Notes under the pieces: generated by a model
What the model saw: the letters and a program-made list of their open reading frames with translations, nothing else
Told to the model about the DNA's origin: nothing
Databases searched by the model: none
Shown here: piece after piece, positions 1-10,000 of the stretch
Numbering within the stretch: position 1 is the first letter of the stretch
Layout: each line of letters opens with the position of its first letter
Position numbers and translations under genes: made by a program
NCBI RefSeq assembly: GCF_020080835.1
Contig: NC_058164.1
Coordinates: 6,659,666 to 6,723,665 of the forward strand
DNA: 64,000 nucleotides
Reading direction: 5' to 3'
Source: Cotesia glomerata
Lineage: Eukaryota > Arthropoda > Insecta > Hymenoptera > Braconidae

Positions 1-735
1 TTCGTTTTTAAGAGTAAGTATTTTAATTGTATAGTACTTATCAGTCCTGACTTTCCTTGCGAGACATTGAACAATACTTCTGACCGGAGAAGTTCCAATA
101 AGTGGCCCCAGAATGTAGGGACCGGCTCGTTTAATTGTCTTTGGATTTACAGGAGTCCCGTAAGAAGGTACTGGGGTCTTAAAATCGAGCTCGTCGTCCT
201 GAGACCTCCAAGTTTCAGCTCTCCTATTGGACTCATTTTTATTATTAGAATCATTTAACTGACTAGGCTCTACTTCAGGTACTCTTTGAGCTTCTGAAGA
301 AAATAAAATAGAATTAGAGCTTGAACTGGGACAAGGCTTTGGTTCGGTCCTGGTGAGACGATGTTGGCCCAGCAGACACTCGACTCTTGGATTTTCCGCC
401 TCTCGGTACTCGGAAACTGAAGCGTACTCGAGGGAACTCGAAGCTAAAGACATCGCCTGGGCAAGGTGGACGTCTGCTGATCCATCTTCGTCTATTATTG
501 TTAATGTGTTTGATATATTTTCTATGCTATTGTCGTTTTCTACAAACGGGACCTCGATGTTCAGTGGAAAAGTGTCACCGTCGGTGTCGATTGTTGAAGG
601 ATCCATTGAAAGCGAGTCACTATCTGCTGGTATTTCTCCAACTTCTGGTTCAGATGTCTCCATTGGCTCGTAGACTAACCCATTCTCCATTCTGCTCTGG
701 GAGTTGTTTAACTGCTCTACTGCCTCACCGTCCAT
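1..735 (-). CDS. STK40: STK40-like (SgK495) pseudokinase, 5' coding part, truncated by window edge
   Basis: Read on the minus strand from the ATG at 735-733, an open frame of 245 codons runs to base 1 without a stop. Residues from about 202 (KRAGPYILGP, then SIVQCLARK and YYTIKILTL) match the start of the kinase domain of STK40/SgK495 as I know it from vertebrates, including its degenerate glycine loop. STK40 is a Tribbles-related pseudokinase scaffold. The first 200 residues are acidic, Ser/Thr-rich and probably disordered, much longer than the roughly 30-residue leader of the human protein. An in-frame ATG at 795-793 lies inside an AT-rich repeat also found in introns, and a possible splice acceptor ends at 765. 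So the start at 735 is likely but not certain, and a 5' exon may exist. The rest of the kinase lies outside the window. Confidence 0.8.
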   Translation of the reverse strand, partial: MDGEAVEQLNNSQSRMENGLVYEPMETSEPEVGEIPADSDSLSMDPSTIDTDGDTFPLNIEVPFVENDNSIENISNTLTIIDEDGSADVHLAQAMSLASSSLEYASVSEYREAENPRVECLLGQHRLTRTEPKPCPSSSSNSILFSSEAQRVPEVEPSQLNDSNNKNESNRRAETWRSQDDELDFKTPVPSYGTPVNPKTIKRAGPYILGPLIGTSPVRSIVQCLARKVRTDKYYTIKILTLKNE

Positions 736-787
736 ATTATTGGTCAATTCTGTTAACAAATTAGCTATTGTTATTAATTGTAATATT

Positions 788-1365
788 AATGACATTAAAA
801 TTAGAAGTTACTTGATCAATTTTTTTTTTTTTAACAAACAAATTTGTTACAAAAAACTATTTAAAAAAAAATTGCAATTTTTATTTTTTTTAATTTTTAC
901 AAAAATTATTATCTGCTAAATTAATTTTAATAAATTATTAGACACTTTTGAAAATTTTCTGATTTTTTTAAAAATAAACTAGGTATAATAAAATTTGACA
1001 TTAAAGTTAGCAATCACTTGATAATTTTTTAATTTTATTTCACAAATAAATCTTTACTGAAAAACTATTTTTAAAAAATTGCATTTATAATTTTTTAAAA
1101 ATTTCTACATGTCAATTGTTTTTTATCATTTATTTTTCCCATAATTTATTTGTTAAGAAAATTAATAAATATTGGCTGGATTAATTCTCATAATTAACAT
1201 TAGAAGTCACTTGACCATTTTTTAATTTTTTTTTAACAAACAAATTTGTTCCAAAAAATTATTTTAAAAAAATAGCATTTTTAATTTTATAAAATTTCTA
1301 CATGTCAATTTATTTTTTCCTCATTTTTTGCCATAATTTATTTGTTAAAAAAATTATCATATCAT
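788..1365 (+). repeat. Three tandemly placed copies of an AT-rich interspersed repeat
   Basis: Copies start near 790, 988 and 1,192. Each begins with a form of TGACATTAAAGTTAGCAATC, then an A/T stretch containing AACAAACAAATTTGTT, then TTCTACATGTCAATTTTTTT and CATAATTTATTTGTTAAAAA. The same pattern recurs in introns at about 16,018, 18,274 and (reverse) 22,800, so this is a dispersed non-coding family of about 170-190 bp. I could not define inverted ends or target duplications. Confidence 0.55.
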
Positions 1366-2340
1366 GTCTCTCAATTTTAGTATCATAGCTCCTCAAATTA
1401 AATAAAATGAATATTGAAATTAATAGACACCTGACAGCTTTTAACATTTTATGTATCAAAAAAATTATTGTAAAAAATATTTACCTGGTAAAAATTTCAA
1501 TAAATAATTGATACAATTATAAAAAAAATTTTATTGTAAGAATCAATTTATTTTTTCTAAAGAAAAAAAATTGTCAGCTGTCTGGCAAGATCCGTTCCAT
1601 ATTAATATTCATTTTAATTATGTCTCACGCAATATGTTTATCGTTTTTAATCATAACATCACAATTAATAAATAACCCAGTAATTAGAAATTTATAAAAA
1701 GTCAATTTTTGACAGATCAATTAAATTTCTTTTTTTAATTTTTTCCATCATGTCATTTAATGGAACGTCAAAATTAATAAGTAAAATAAATAAATTACCT
1801 TTTATTATAACTCATAGTTTCAAACACTCGTTACTTGCCACTGATTCTGATTGTTGTTACAAATAGCGAATATAACTAAGTTTTATTTAAATTATTGCTC
1901 CATCACTTTCATCACTTACATGTAAATTTATTGAGTTCTTAATTTCTTACATGATTTTAGATGATTCAGGACGTTTATTCACACGACTGCGAGAAATTTA
2001 CTGAGTACACGTAAAACAACATACAAGTCATCAACAGCAAAGTCAAGTCAACAAATAAAACATCTATAGATCTATATCGCGTACGCGTAAATAATAAGTA
2101 CGTGTATTTTTTAATTAGACGGTAATAATGGTGTATTTTGATACCGACTGATGTTATTCATTATAAGCTGTCAAAAATATCAAAAATTTTCAAATTTCGT
2201 TTAATCAAAAATTTCAATTAAATAATAAATAATTTTATTGAATAATTAAATAAATACTCAATTAAAAATTATATAAATTTATTTTATATGTTTAATTTTT
2301 GTCAACTATTTATGAACTCAGATGATTTGAATTAAAAAAA

Positions 2341-2370
2341 TCACGTGACGTAAAAAGTGACGCCATTTTT
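2341..2370 (+). promoter_or_regulatory. Promoter-proximal E-box/CRE-like cluster upstream of the LMW-PTP pair
   Basis: TCACGTGACG (2,341-2,350) holds a perfect CACGTG E-box overlapping a TGACG half-site. Ten bases on, a second GTGACG is fused to GCCATTTT, a YY1/Pho-type core. The cluster lies about 110-135 bp upstream of the first ATG in otherwise A/T-only DNA. Function is inferred from motif identity alone. Confidence 0.4.
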
Positions 2371-2477
2371 GGAATTATTAATTTTCAATTTTTAAATAGC
2401 AAATTTAGGTTATATAAAATTTTTTTAGAACTTGGTCACAAGTAGTTAAAGTAAAATATTTAATTTTAAATTTAATA

Positions 2478-3495
2478 ATGGCTGAAAAAAAAAGTGTATT
2501 GATGATTTGTTTGGGTATGATATTTAAATAAAATAATTTTTAAAAAACATCTGATAGTTTTTCAAAATTTTTTATGGCAATTGTTAAGTGTCTTCTAATT
2601 TAATATGATTTATTTATTTACAGGCAATATTTGTCGGTCACCTATTGCAGAAGCAGTTTTTGCTGATTATATTGCCAAAAATAATCTGACTGACAAGTGG
2701 GGAGTTGACAGTGCAGCATTAATTGGCTATCATACTGGTAAATCACCTGACAGCCGGGCTATGAGCACTTTGAAGGATAAGGGTATTAAAAATTATTCAC
2801 ATCGAGCTAGACCGGTACGTATTTTTATTTCTCTTCAGTATATTATGATTTATTTTATTTATGTCTGGTCAGTATTGGAGCTTGCAATCATTTTTAGGAG
2901 TGACTAATAAAACTCACAGATATGTTCCCAGTCTTGTGACCTTTATAATCATAATCAAGCGAAGTAATAAATTAACTGATAAATATAATTGCAGATAACG
3001 AAGGACGACTTCAATAAATATGACTGGATCTTTGGAATGGACGATGACAACATCTCAGAATTAAATCGTCTGAAGCCATCTGGAAGCAAAGCCAAAGTTG
3101 AATTGCTCGGCTCCTATGATTCTTCAGGAGAGATAATAATTCGTGATCCTTACTACGTAATTCTCAATTTTTAATATTTAAAATTTTAAAAATTTATTTA
3201 TTGCAATGATCTTAAATTTAACAAACATTTTTTTAATTTTTATTACAATTAAATCATAAAAAAAATTTCACATGTAGAAATTTTAAAAAATTATAAATCA
3301 AAATTTAAAAAAATATTTTTTTTTATAAATAATTTATTTGTTATAAAAATTTTAAAAATTATCAAGATATCTGCTAATTTTACTATCATTTATCACAAAG
3401 AATTTATTTTTTTACAGGATAGTAACAGCGCTGGATTTGTCAAAGCTTATGAGCAGTGTGTCAGAAGTGTCGAAGCATTCCTAAAAGTTCAATAA
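2478..3495 (+). CDS. ACP1: Low-molecular-weight protein tyrosine phosphatase, first of a tandem pair
   Basis: This is a cytosolic LMW-PTP/acid phosphatase (ACP1; Drosophila primo family), which dephosphorylates phosphotyrosine proteins through a phosphocysteine intermediate. Four exons, 2478-2514, 2624-2814, 2995-3156 and 3418-3495, join in frame to 155 residues, the normal family length (about 157). The P-loop CLGNICRS holds nucleophile Cys11 and Arg17. The general acid is Asp127 in DPYY, and both tyrosines of the regulatory DPYY motif are present. GWxSxxxP-type residues are only partly kept (VDSAALIGYHTG). All introns are GT-AG. The stop codon is followed only 41 bp later by the start codon of a second LMW-PTP with the same exon phases, so the pair arose by tandem duplication and may share one transcript. 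Confidence 0.93.
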
Positions 3496-3536
3496 TTAAA
3501 AAAAAAAAAAATATTGTTAAATAATCTTCAAAGATT

Positions 3537-4329
3537 ATGAATAAAATGAGTGAGAAAAAACGTGTATTGATGGTTTGTCTAGGTAAATTATTTAATGTCA
3601 CTAATTATCAGGACAATTTCATCAAATTATTACCGGTGTAAAAATATAATAGGTAATACATGTCGCTCGACGATGGCAGAAGCTATTTTTGATGATTATA
3701 TAACAAAAATGGGTTTGAAAAATACATGGGAAGTAAACAGCGCAGGACTACGCGGTTATCACGCCGGACAGACTCCTGACGAGCGTGCTCTGGTTACTCT
3801 TCGAGGAAGAGGAATCGTTAATTACTCCCACAAAGCCCGAGTTGTACGTTTAAGAAAATTATTCAATCAAAAATTAATTATCTTTAGCAAAAAAAATTTA
3901 TTTTAAAAACTCTAAAAAATTATGAATACAATTTTTTTGACCTAGTTTATTTTCAGAGAAAAATTAAATAATTAAGTATCATAATTTTTAATATAAATTC
4001 TACAGATAACAAAAAATGATTTTTATTCTCACAATTGGATCTTTGGAATGGATCAATACAACATTGAACAACTTGAAAAAATAAAACCGGAAGGTAGTAA
4101 CGCTAAAATTGAATTATTAGGAAGTTACAATCCTAATGGAGACATAATTATTGAAGATCCCTTCCCAGTAAGTAAATAATAATATTTATTATCTATTACT
4201 AGGTATTTTATTTATAATAAATAAAAAATTAATATTTTTCAGGATAAAGATTGTCGAGGTTTTGTAAAAGCTTTTGAACAAAGCAACAGCAGTATTAAAA
4301 ATTTTTTGGAGCTCAACTCCAAAAAATAA
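3537..4329 (+). CDS. ACP1: Low-molecular-weight protein tyrosine phosphatase, second of a tandem pair
   Basis: This is a second LMW-PTP. Exons 3537-3582, 3653-3843, 4006-4167 and 4243-4329 give 161 residues in frame. The P-loop CLGNTCRS supplies Cys14 and Arg20, and the general acid is Asp130, so catalysis should be intact. The usual DPYY is DPFP, so both tyrosines that Src-type kinases phosphorylate in vertebrate LMW-PTP are missing. Exon sizes 2 and 3 (191 and 162 nt) equal those of the upstream copy, which shows duplication after the intron pattern was set. The ATG at 3546 is in frame and could be the true start (three residues shorter). An AATAAA motif overlaps the stop codon. A convergent guanine deaminase gene ends 4 bp further on. 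Confidence 0.92.
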
Positions 4330-4333
4330 ATAC

Positions 4334-6525
4334 TCATTTAACTTTACGTCCTTCTACGTAAACATTTACAATGTTACGATCGTCTCCAGAGTATATTAAT
4401 CGTTGCAATTGTTCCTTGAGTGTTAAAGTTTTTAAATTGTCTAATGGTGAATCTTTCGCTTTTAAATCAATGACCAAAGCATCGAATTTTTTCCCAGCGA
4501 TTAAATTTCCCACTTGGCTATCTATTGACAGCGCTGTTGAAAAAAAATTTATCAATAAAAATAATTTATTTATTTAATAAAAAATTACCTTCAGCTCCGC
4601 CTAAAGTTGCTAAATAAAAAGCATCGACAAAATCAATCGGCTTATAAGAGTCACCTTGGATAAATGCAATGTGATTCGATACTTCTAGCGCTGATCTCAT
4701 TACATCCAGCATACACATCAAATTACCACCTGCTACGTCTGAAGAATTAATTAATTATAAAATAAAATTAAATTTTTTAAATTTAAATAAGCTTGTTTAA
4801 AAATAGAAATTAAATTACCAGTGCCTAGTCCTACGGTGATATTATTTCTTCTCAGTCTCTGGATATCACAGAGCCCGCTTCTTAAGAAAGTATTCGAAGA
4901 TGGACAGTGAATTATTGATGAGTTATACTTGGTTAAAATTTTTAACTCACTGTCTTTGAGGAAAACTCCGTGGGCTAGTACAGTCTAAAAATTTATTTTT
5001 TATTAATAAGTATTTAATGAAAGTATTTTTTTATATTATAAAATAATTTACCTTATTTGTTAATAAATTAGCTTGTTCGTAAACGGACGTATAAGTTGGA
5101 CAGTCGGGAAATAATGATTTACATTCTTCAATTTCACCGGTATTTTCACATACATGTGTCTAAAAAATTAATTTATTATTTAAAAATTAATTTTTTATCA
5201 TTTTTAATCCTAACATGAATTTTATAGCTTTTTTCTTTGTTAAAAAGCAATTCTTATTAATAAAAAATATTTTTTTATTAATTCTTAATTTAAAAATGAA
5301 TTATTAAGAATTTTTTATTTATAATAAAAAAAATAAATTTTTAATAATTTTAACTAAAAGTATTGTACCTGAATAAGAAGATTATTTTCTTTAGCAATTT
5401 CCCCCAAATGTTTTAACAATTTCATCGAACAACTCAATGCAAATCTTGGAGTAATAACAGGATTGACTAGAGAAGACTAAACAAAAATAAAAAAAAAATC
5501 ATAAATTAAATAAACAAACTAGATTACTCCAGAAAAATGAATAATCTTACTTTAAGTTTATAAACATCATCAATAAATTTCCTGGTATTATCAACAGAGA
5601 TATCTGTCCTTTCATAATAATTATCATCGCGTACTCTGTCCATATTGAGCTTCCCAACAAAAGCGCGTTGGTGATACTTGACCGCTTTTTCAGCCAGAAT
5701 CAAAGAAGCTTCATTGTACAGCGAAGCAAAGTAACAAGCAGTAGTTGTTCCTAGTGATAACGTACGTTTCTGTTTGAAAATTCTTGATAAATAAATGTAG
5801 TAAATTAATTAAATTAAAATCTTAAATTAATCTAATGAAAAATAATTACCACAACCGCTTCAAATACTTTTTCAGCAAAAGAATTGTCTGAGAATTGTAG
5901 CTCTAGAGGAAATGTATAAGCTTCCAACCAGTCAAGGAGACTTTTGTCGTAGCCAAGGCCTATGTTTGGTAGCTGGACAGCATGGACATGACAGTCGATG
6001 AATCCTGGAGTGAAAAATTGTCCTTTTTCTAATATTGTGATGATATCTGCTTTTATTTCTGATTTATTCGGTCTGTTGATGATTTCAAGTATCTAAAAAA
6101 AATTAATTTTATATTTATTTTTGTAAAAATATTTTTTTTATTTTACTTAAGACAAATTTGTTCCGAAAAATTATTTTAAAATTTTTTTAAATTGACGTAA
6201 AAATTTTAGAAAATTAAAAATGTCATTTTTTGAAAATTTATTTTATATAATATAATTTAATTTATTTTATTAAGCTTATTAAGTTATTTATTTATTTTTT
6301 ATTATTTATTATTTATTAAGTTATATAATATAATATAATTTATTTTATATAATATAATATAAAAATATAATTTATTTTAAATAAAATAAAAAATATAATT
6401 ATTTTTTTTACCTGCCCATTTTGGACGACTATATCAGCTTCTTCAATAATTTGTAATTCAATATTAGCTCCAGATTTAATTGTTTGAACAATTGGACCAA
6501 TAAATAAATATTTAAGTGAAGTCAT
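4334..6525 (-). CDS. GDA: Guanine deaminase
   Basis: Guanine deaminase hydrolyses guanine to xanthine and ammonia in purine catabolism, a cytosolic zinc enzyme of the amidohydrolase superfamily. Eight minus-strand exons (6525-6412, 6092-5850, 5769-5551, 5476-5369, 5159-5052, 4984-4819, 4738-4589, 4533-4334) join in frame to 435 residues, close to the roughly 450 of animal GDA. Zinc ligands are visible: His73 and His75 (FIDCHVH), His230 (THVCEN), His269 (LAHGVF) and Asp320 (VGLGTD). The Glu of the HxxE motif is Glu233. HCPSSN and TPRFALSCS are also family hallmarks. The start at 6525 gives a typical short N-terminal strand (YLFIGPIV) of the composite beta domain. The 3' end is tail-to-tail with the second phosphatase. 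Confidence 0.95.
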
Positions 6526-7025
6526 TTTGACGTTTTTGATAATTTCTTACGAGCGATACAAATGTTTGTAAGTATTCATATGGTAAGTACATATGAGTTG
6601 GGAGTGGATTAAACTCTTGGCTGGTGTGGACCATTTATCTCTGTTCAAGATCAAGGCATAACACGTCACTTGGTCCCCTCCATTTATTATCGCCTGATTT
6701 ATGACATGAAATTTTCCTTTGTAATTTATTTATAAATTAAATTAATTATTAATAGAAAAATTAAAAAGAAATTTTTTTTTAATAAAAATTCGTAAGAAAT
6801 AAAAAATTACTAGAATTTTATTTTGGAAAAATAAAATTAATTTATTATAATTTTTTATTAAATTTAATGAACTGTTGCCTTGCACTGAGATTGTTATGTA
6901 TGTAACTAGGGAGAAGTAACAAACTTAGAGCAAAAAATCAATATAAGAAAATATAAATTTTACTACTTGGTAAAATATTGCAGAGAATTTTTTGTGATAA
7001 ATATTGAATAATAATTTTTTAAAAA
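6526..7025. other. Shared 5' region of divergent GDA and dynein-tail genes
   Basis: These 500 bp separate two head-to-head start codons. The half near GDA is less AT-rich (about 6,540-6,720). The other half is almost pure A/T. It presumably holds both promoters. I see no coding sequence and no convincing TATA box. Confidence 0.5.
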
Positions 7026-10000
7026 ATGAGTGGAAGGCGAGGTGAAGTAAGCGACTCTAAAAAAATTAAGAGGGTTGATAAAACACCCCCAGTAATTAAT
7101 TACAGAGAATATTTAGACATGGACACTGATGAAGAAGAATTTGGCCGACAAGGTTTGGAATTTTGAAAATATTTAATTTTTTTATTAGTTTGGAAATAAA
7201 TTTTTATATTTTTTAAGAGACTCCTGAGCCGGATGAAGAACTCCCAGCCGAGCCTGAAAAACCTGTTTTTACTGACCAAGAATTAGGCACACTAGTAAAT
7301 ACAATAGAACTCTTTTTTTTAAATGGATAAATTATTTTAAAACATTAATAGTAAAAATTTTAAATAGAAAATTTAAAAAATTAAAAAGGATTTTTTTTTT
7401 TTTATTTTTAAATTCATTATTTTATAGAAAAAAATTGAAATATTACAAAAAATTCTAATTATAGAAGATATGAAAAAATAATTATTGCAATTTTTTTACT
7501 TGTAATTTAATTGTTGAAAAAAGTCAAAAATTGTTAAACGTCGTCAAATTTTAGTATCATAATTATATATATTTATAAATATAATTATTTAATTTTTTAA
7601 ATGAATATTTCTAGGTCCAGTATGTAAAAAATTTAACCATGACATTTCATGAAGAAATAACATTACCTCAAGAATCCACAAAGCTAATCCATGAATACTT
7701 TTGTAACCCATCTTACACAATCTTAACAATATTCTACCAAGACTCTCAATGGAAAGTAACTCTAGACTTTCCAAAGTACCCCCAAAACGGACTAACTTAT
7801 TTCTTCCGCTCACCTTGGCAAGTTTACACTCCCGACAATTTTATGTCAACAGTAAAATTTGGTAGTTTTAATTATTTTGAGAATTCATTATTAAAATTCT
7901 TCCAAAATATTTACGCACCAGTCGCGTTTTCCTATGACCGCTGGCCTAGAGGTAAATAAAAAAAAATTCCACATAAACAAATTAATTACTAAAATAAAAT
8001 AAAAATAAATTTGCAGTAAAAAAAGACGAGATATTTTCAAACTTGAATAAATTGATAAGTTACCTGAATGACTTGACGTATGATCCAATGGGTCTTCCAA
8101 TCCTATACGTCCCTCGCGAAGGGATCGACTGCAAAATTTCTTCCTCCTCCAGTATTAATTCCTCTAGTCAACAAATTGACATCCAAGAAGACTATAAGTC
8201 AGTAGAACTTCTTCTAATTTCCGAAGAAAAAAACGGATTGATAGAGCGGCTAGAAAGAGTGGCTCGGTACTGGATAAAACAAATCAGAGAAGTATTAAGC
8301 GGCTCGAATATTCCAGCCAGACCAGCCTGCAGGACTATTAAAGAAGAAATAAATTTCTGGAACTACAAATGTAAACATTTAAAATATACTTTTATTCATA
8401 CATATATTTTTACATACATTTAAGACAATACATGTAATTTTAAATGATTTTTCAATGCACAGATTCAAAATTTTATAAATTTATTGTAAATAATAGTTTA
8501 AAAATATTTGAACACTTTAAGTTTTATTTTATCGTAAGCTTTTAAATGAATTGTTCATTTTTTAGTCGAAAGTCTCAAGTGTCTTCACAACCAGCTTACA
8601 AACAAGTGCATCACAAACATCATCGACACTCTGAAGACTAACAAGTCCGCAAGTATTGAGGAATTCCCGGTTTTAATAACAAAAATCGAGAAATCGCTTG
8701 TTGAAATAATTTCTAATATTAAATATTTAAATTTATTTGTCGATTATTGTTGCGACTTTGAGATTCCAGGTGGAATAGAAGATTATACGACTAAAATATT
8801 ATATCTGATACGATTCGTTGCTACAGAGTCGCAGTTTTATAATACCACGTGAGTCCAATCATTAATTTTTATTTATTTCTTCTTTTAGCTATTTAATAAT
8901 TATTATTACAGAGACAAAATAGAAATACTTTGCCGGGCTTTGGGTACACAGATAATAAATCAATCTAAAAAATATATCGATCTAAAGATTATACTCGATG
9001 AAGATCCACTGGCTGGCAAGCAAATGCTTGAAAATTCTATTTTTTGTTGCCGGCGATTTGAAGAAATTTTTAACCAAGTTTGTGATTTTTATTATTTAAT
9101 TTTCTTTTAATAAATTTGCTTTAGTTTAATATTGCTAATTTTTTAAAGCTAAAACTAATGGACAGACATTGCAATTCTTTAATTCTAAGTAACGTTGATA
9201 AAAATAATGTCTTTAATCATGTCAATACATTTATACAGAGATGTCAAGATCTTATTGAAGTTACAAATACAAGAATTATTTTTGACAAGTAATTAATTTT
9301 TTTTTTTAGAGAATTAAGTATTAAATTTTAATAAATTAAGTAATAAATTTTTTCAAATAATTTAAAGGTGTGGAGAAATTAAAATAATTGGAGGAGCAAA
9401 AGCAGAAGAGCATGAAAAAAAGTATAAAAAAATCGAAAAATTGTTCAGTCAAACTTTGGAAGAAATAAAAATCTCTCGAGAGTGTATTTTAAATGTGGAA
9501 GAATTTGGTTGGCTGGAAAAAATTAAGGTCTTTAGGAATAAAATAGAGGACATTGATAATATGATGAAAAATTTGATACACGATGTATTTGAGGAGGTTC
9601 TCACGGTGGAAGAAGGTCTCGAAGCTTTGTACGCGATGAAGCGTTTTGTCATTCGCGAAAATTTAAAAGAAACTCTTGATAGTTACTGGACATTTATTTG
9701 GAAGATTTTTAATCAAGAGCTAGAAACGGTCGTTGATGATATTGATAAGGAAATTTTGGTTTATGATCGGTCGATGACTTCCTATGCAGGAGCGGCGACT
9801 TTGTTGGCTTTGAAGAATAATTATTTGACTAGTCAGTTTAATATGCTAGTTAATGCTTCTGATTGGTTTGATGATAATATTGCGCAAGAGTAAGCTTAAT
9901 TTATTTTAGTTTTAATAATTTGTTTTTAAGCAATTTTTTTTTTTTTTAATTAATTTATTTTGTTTTTAATAATTTATTTTTAAACAATTGTGTTTTTTTT

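Larger units (their letters stand above)
736..2477. other. Intergenic region between divergent STK40-like and LMW-PTP genes
   Basis: This AT-rich spacer separates two head-to-head genes. It holds three copies of a short AT-rich repeat (annotated separately) and, near the phosphatase, promoter-like motifs. Nothing coding is visible. Confidence 0.6.

Noticed and set aside
793..795. Upstream in-frame ATG for the STK40-like gene
   Set aside because: It lies within the AT-rich interspersed repeat found elsewhere in introns, so the start at 735 or an upstream splice site is more likely.
353..919. Plus-strand open frames opposite the STK40-like exon
   Set aside because: They are antisense shadows of the coding frame on the minus strand, which has clear kinase homology.
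2478..4329. Idea that the phosphatases signal integrated polydnavirus genes of a parasitoid wasp
   Set aside because: Polydnavirus phosphatases are the large classical PTP type. These are low-molecular-weight PTPs with host introns, so they are ordinary cellular genes.
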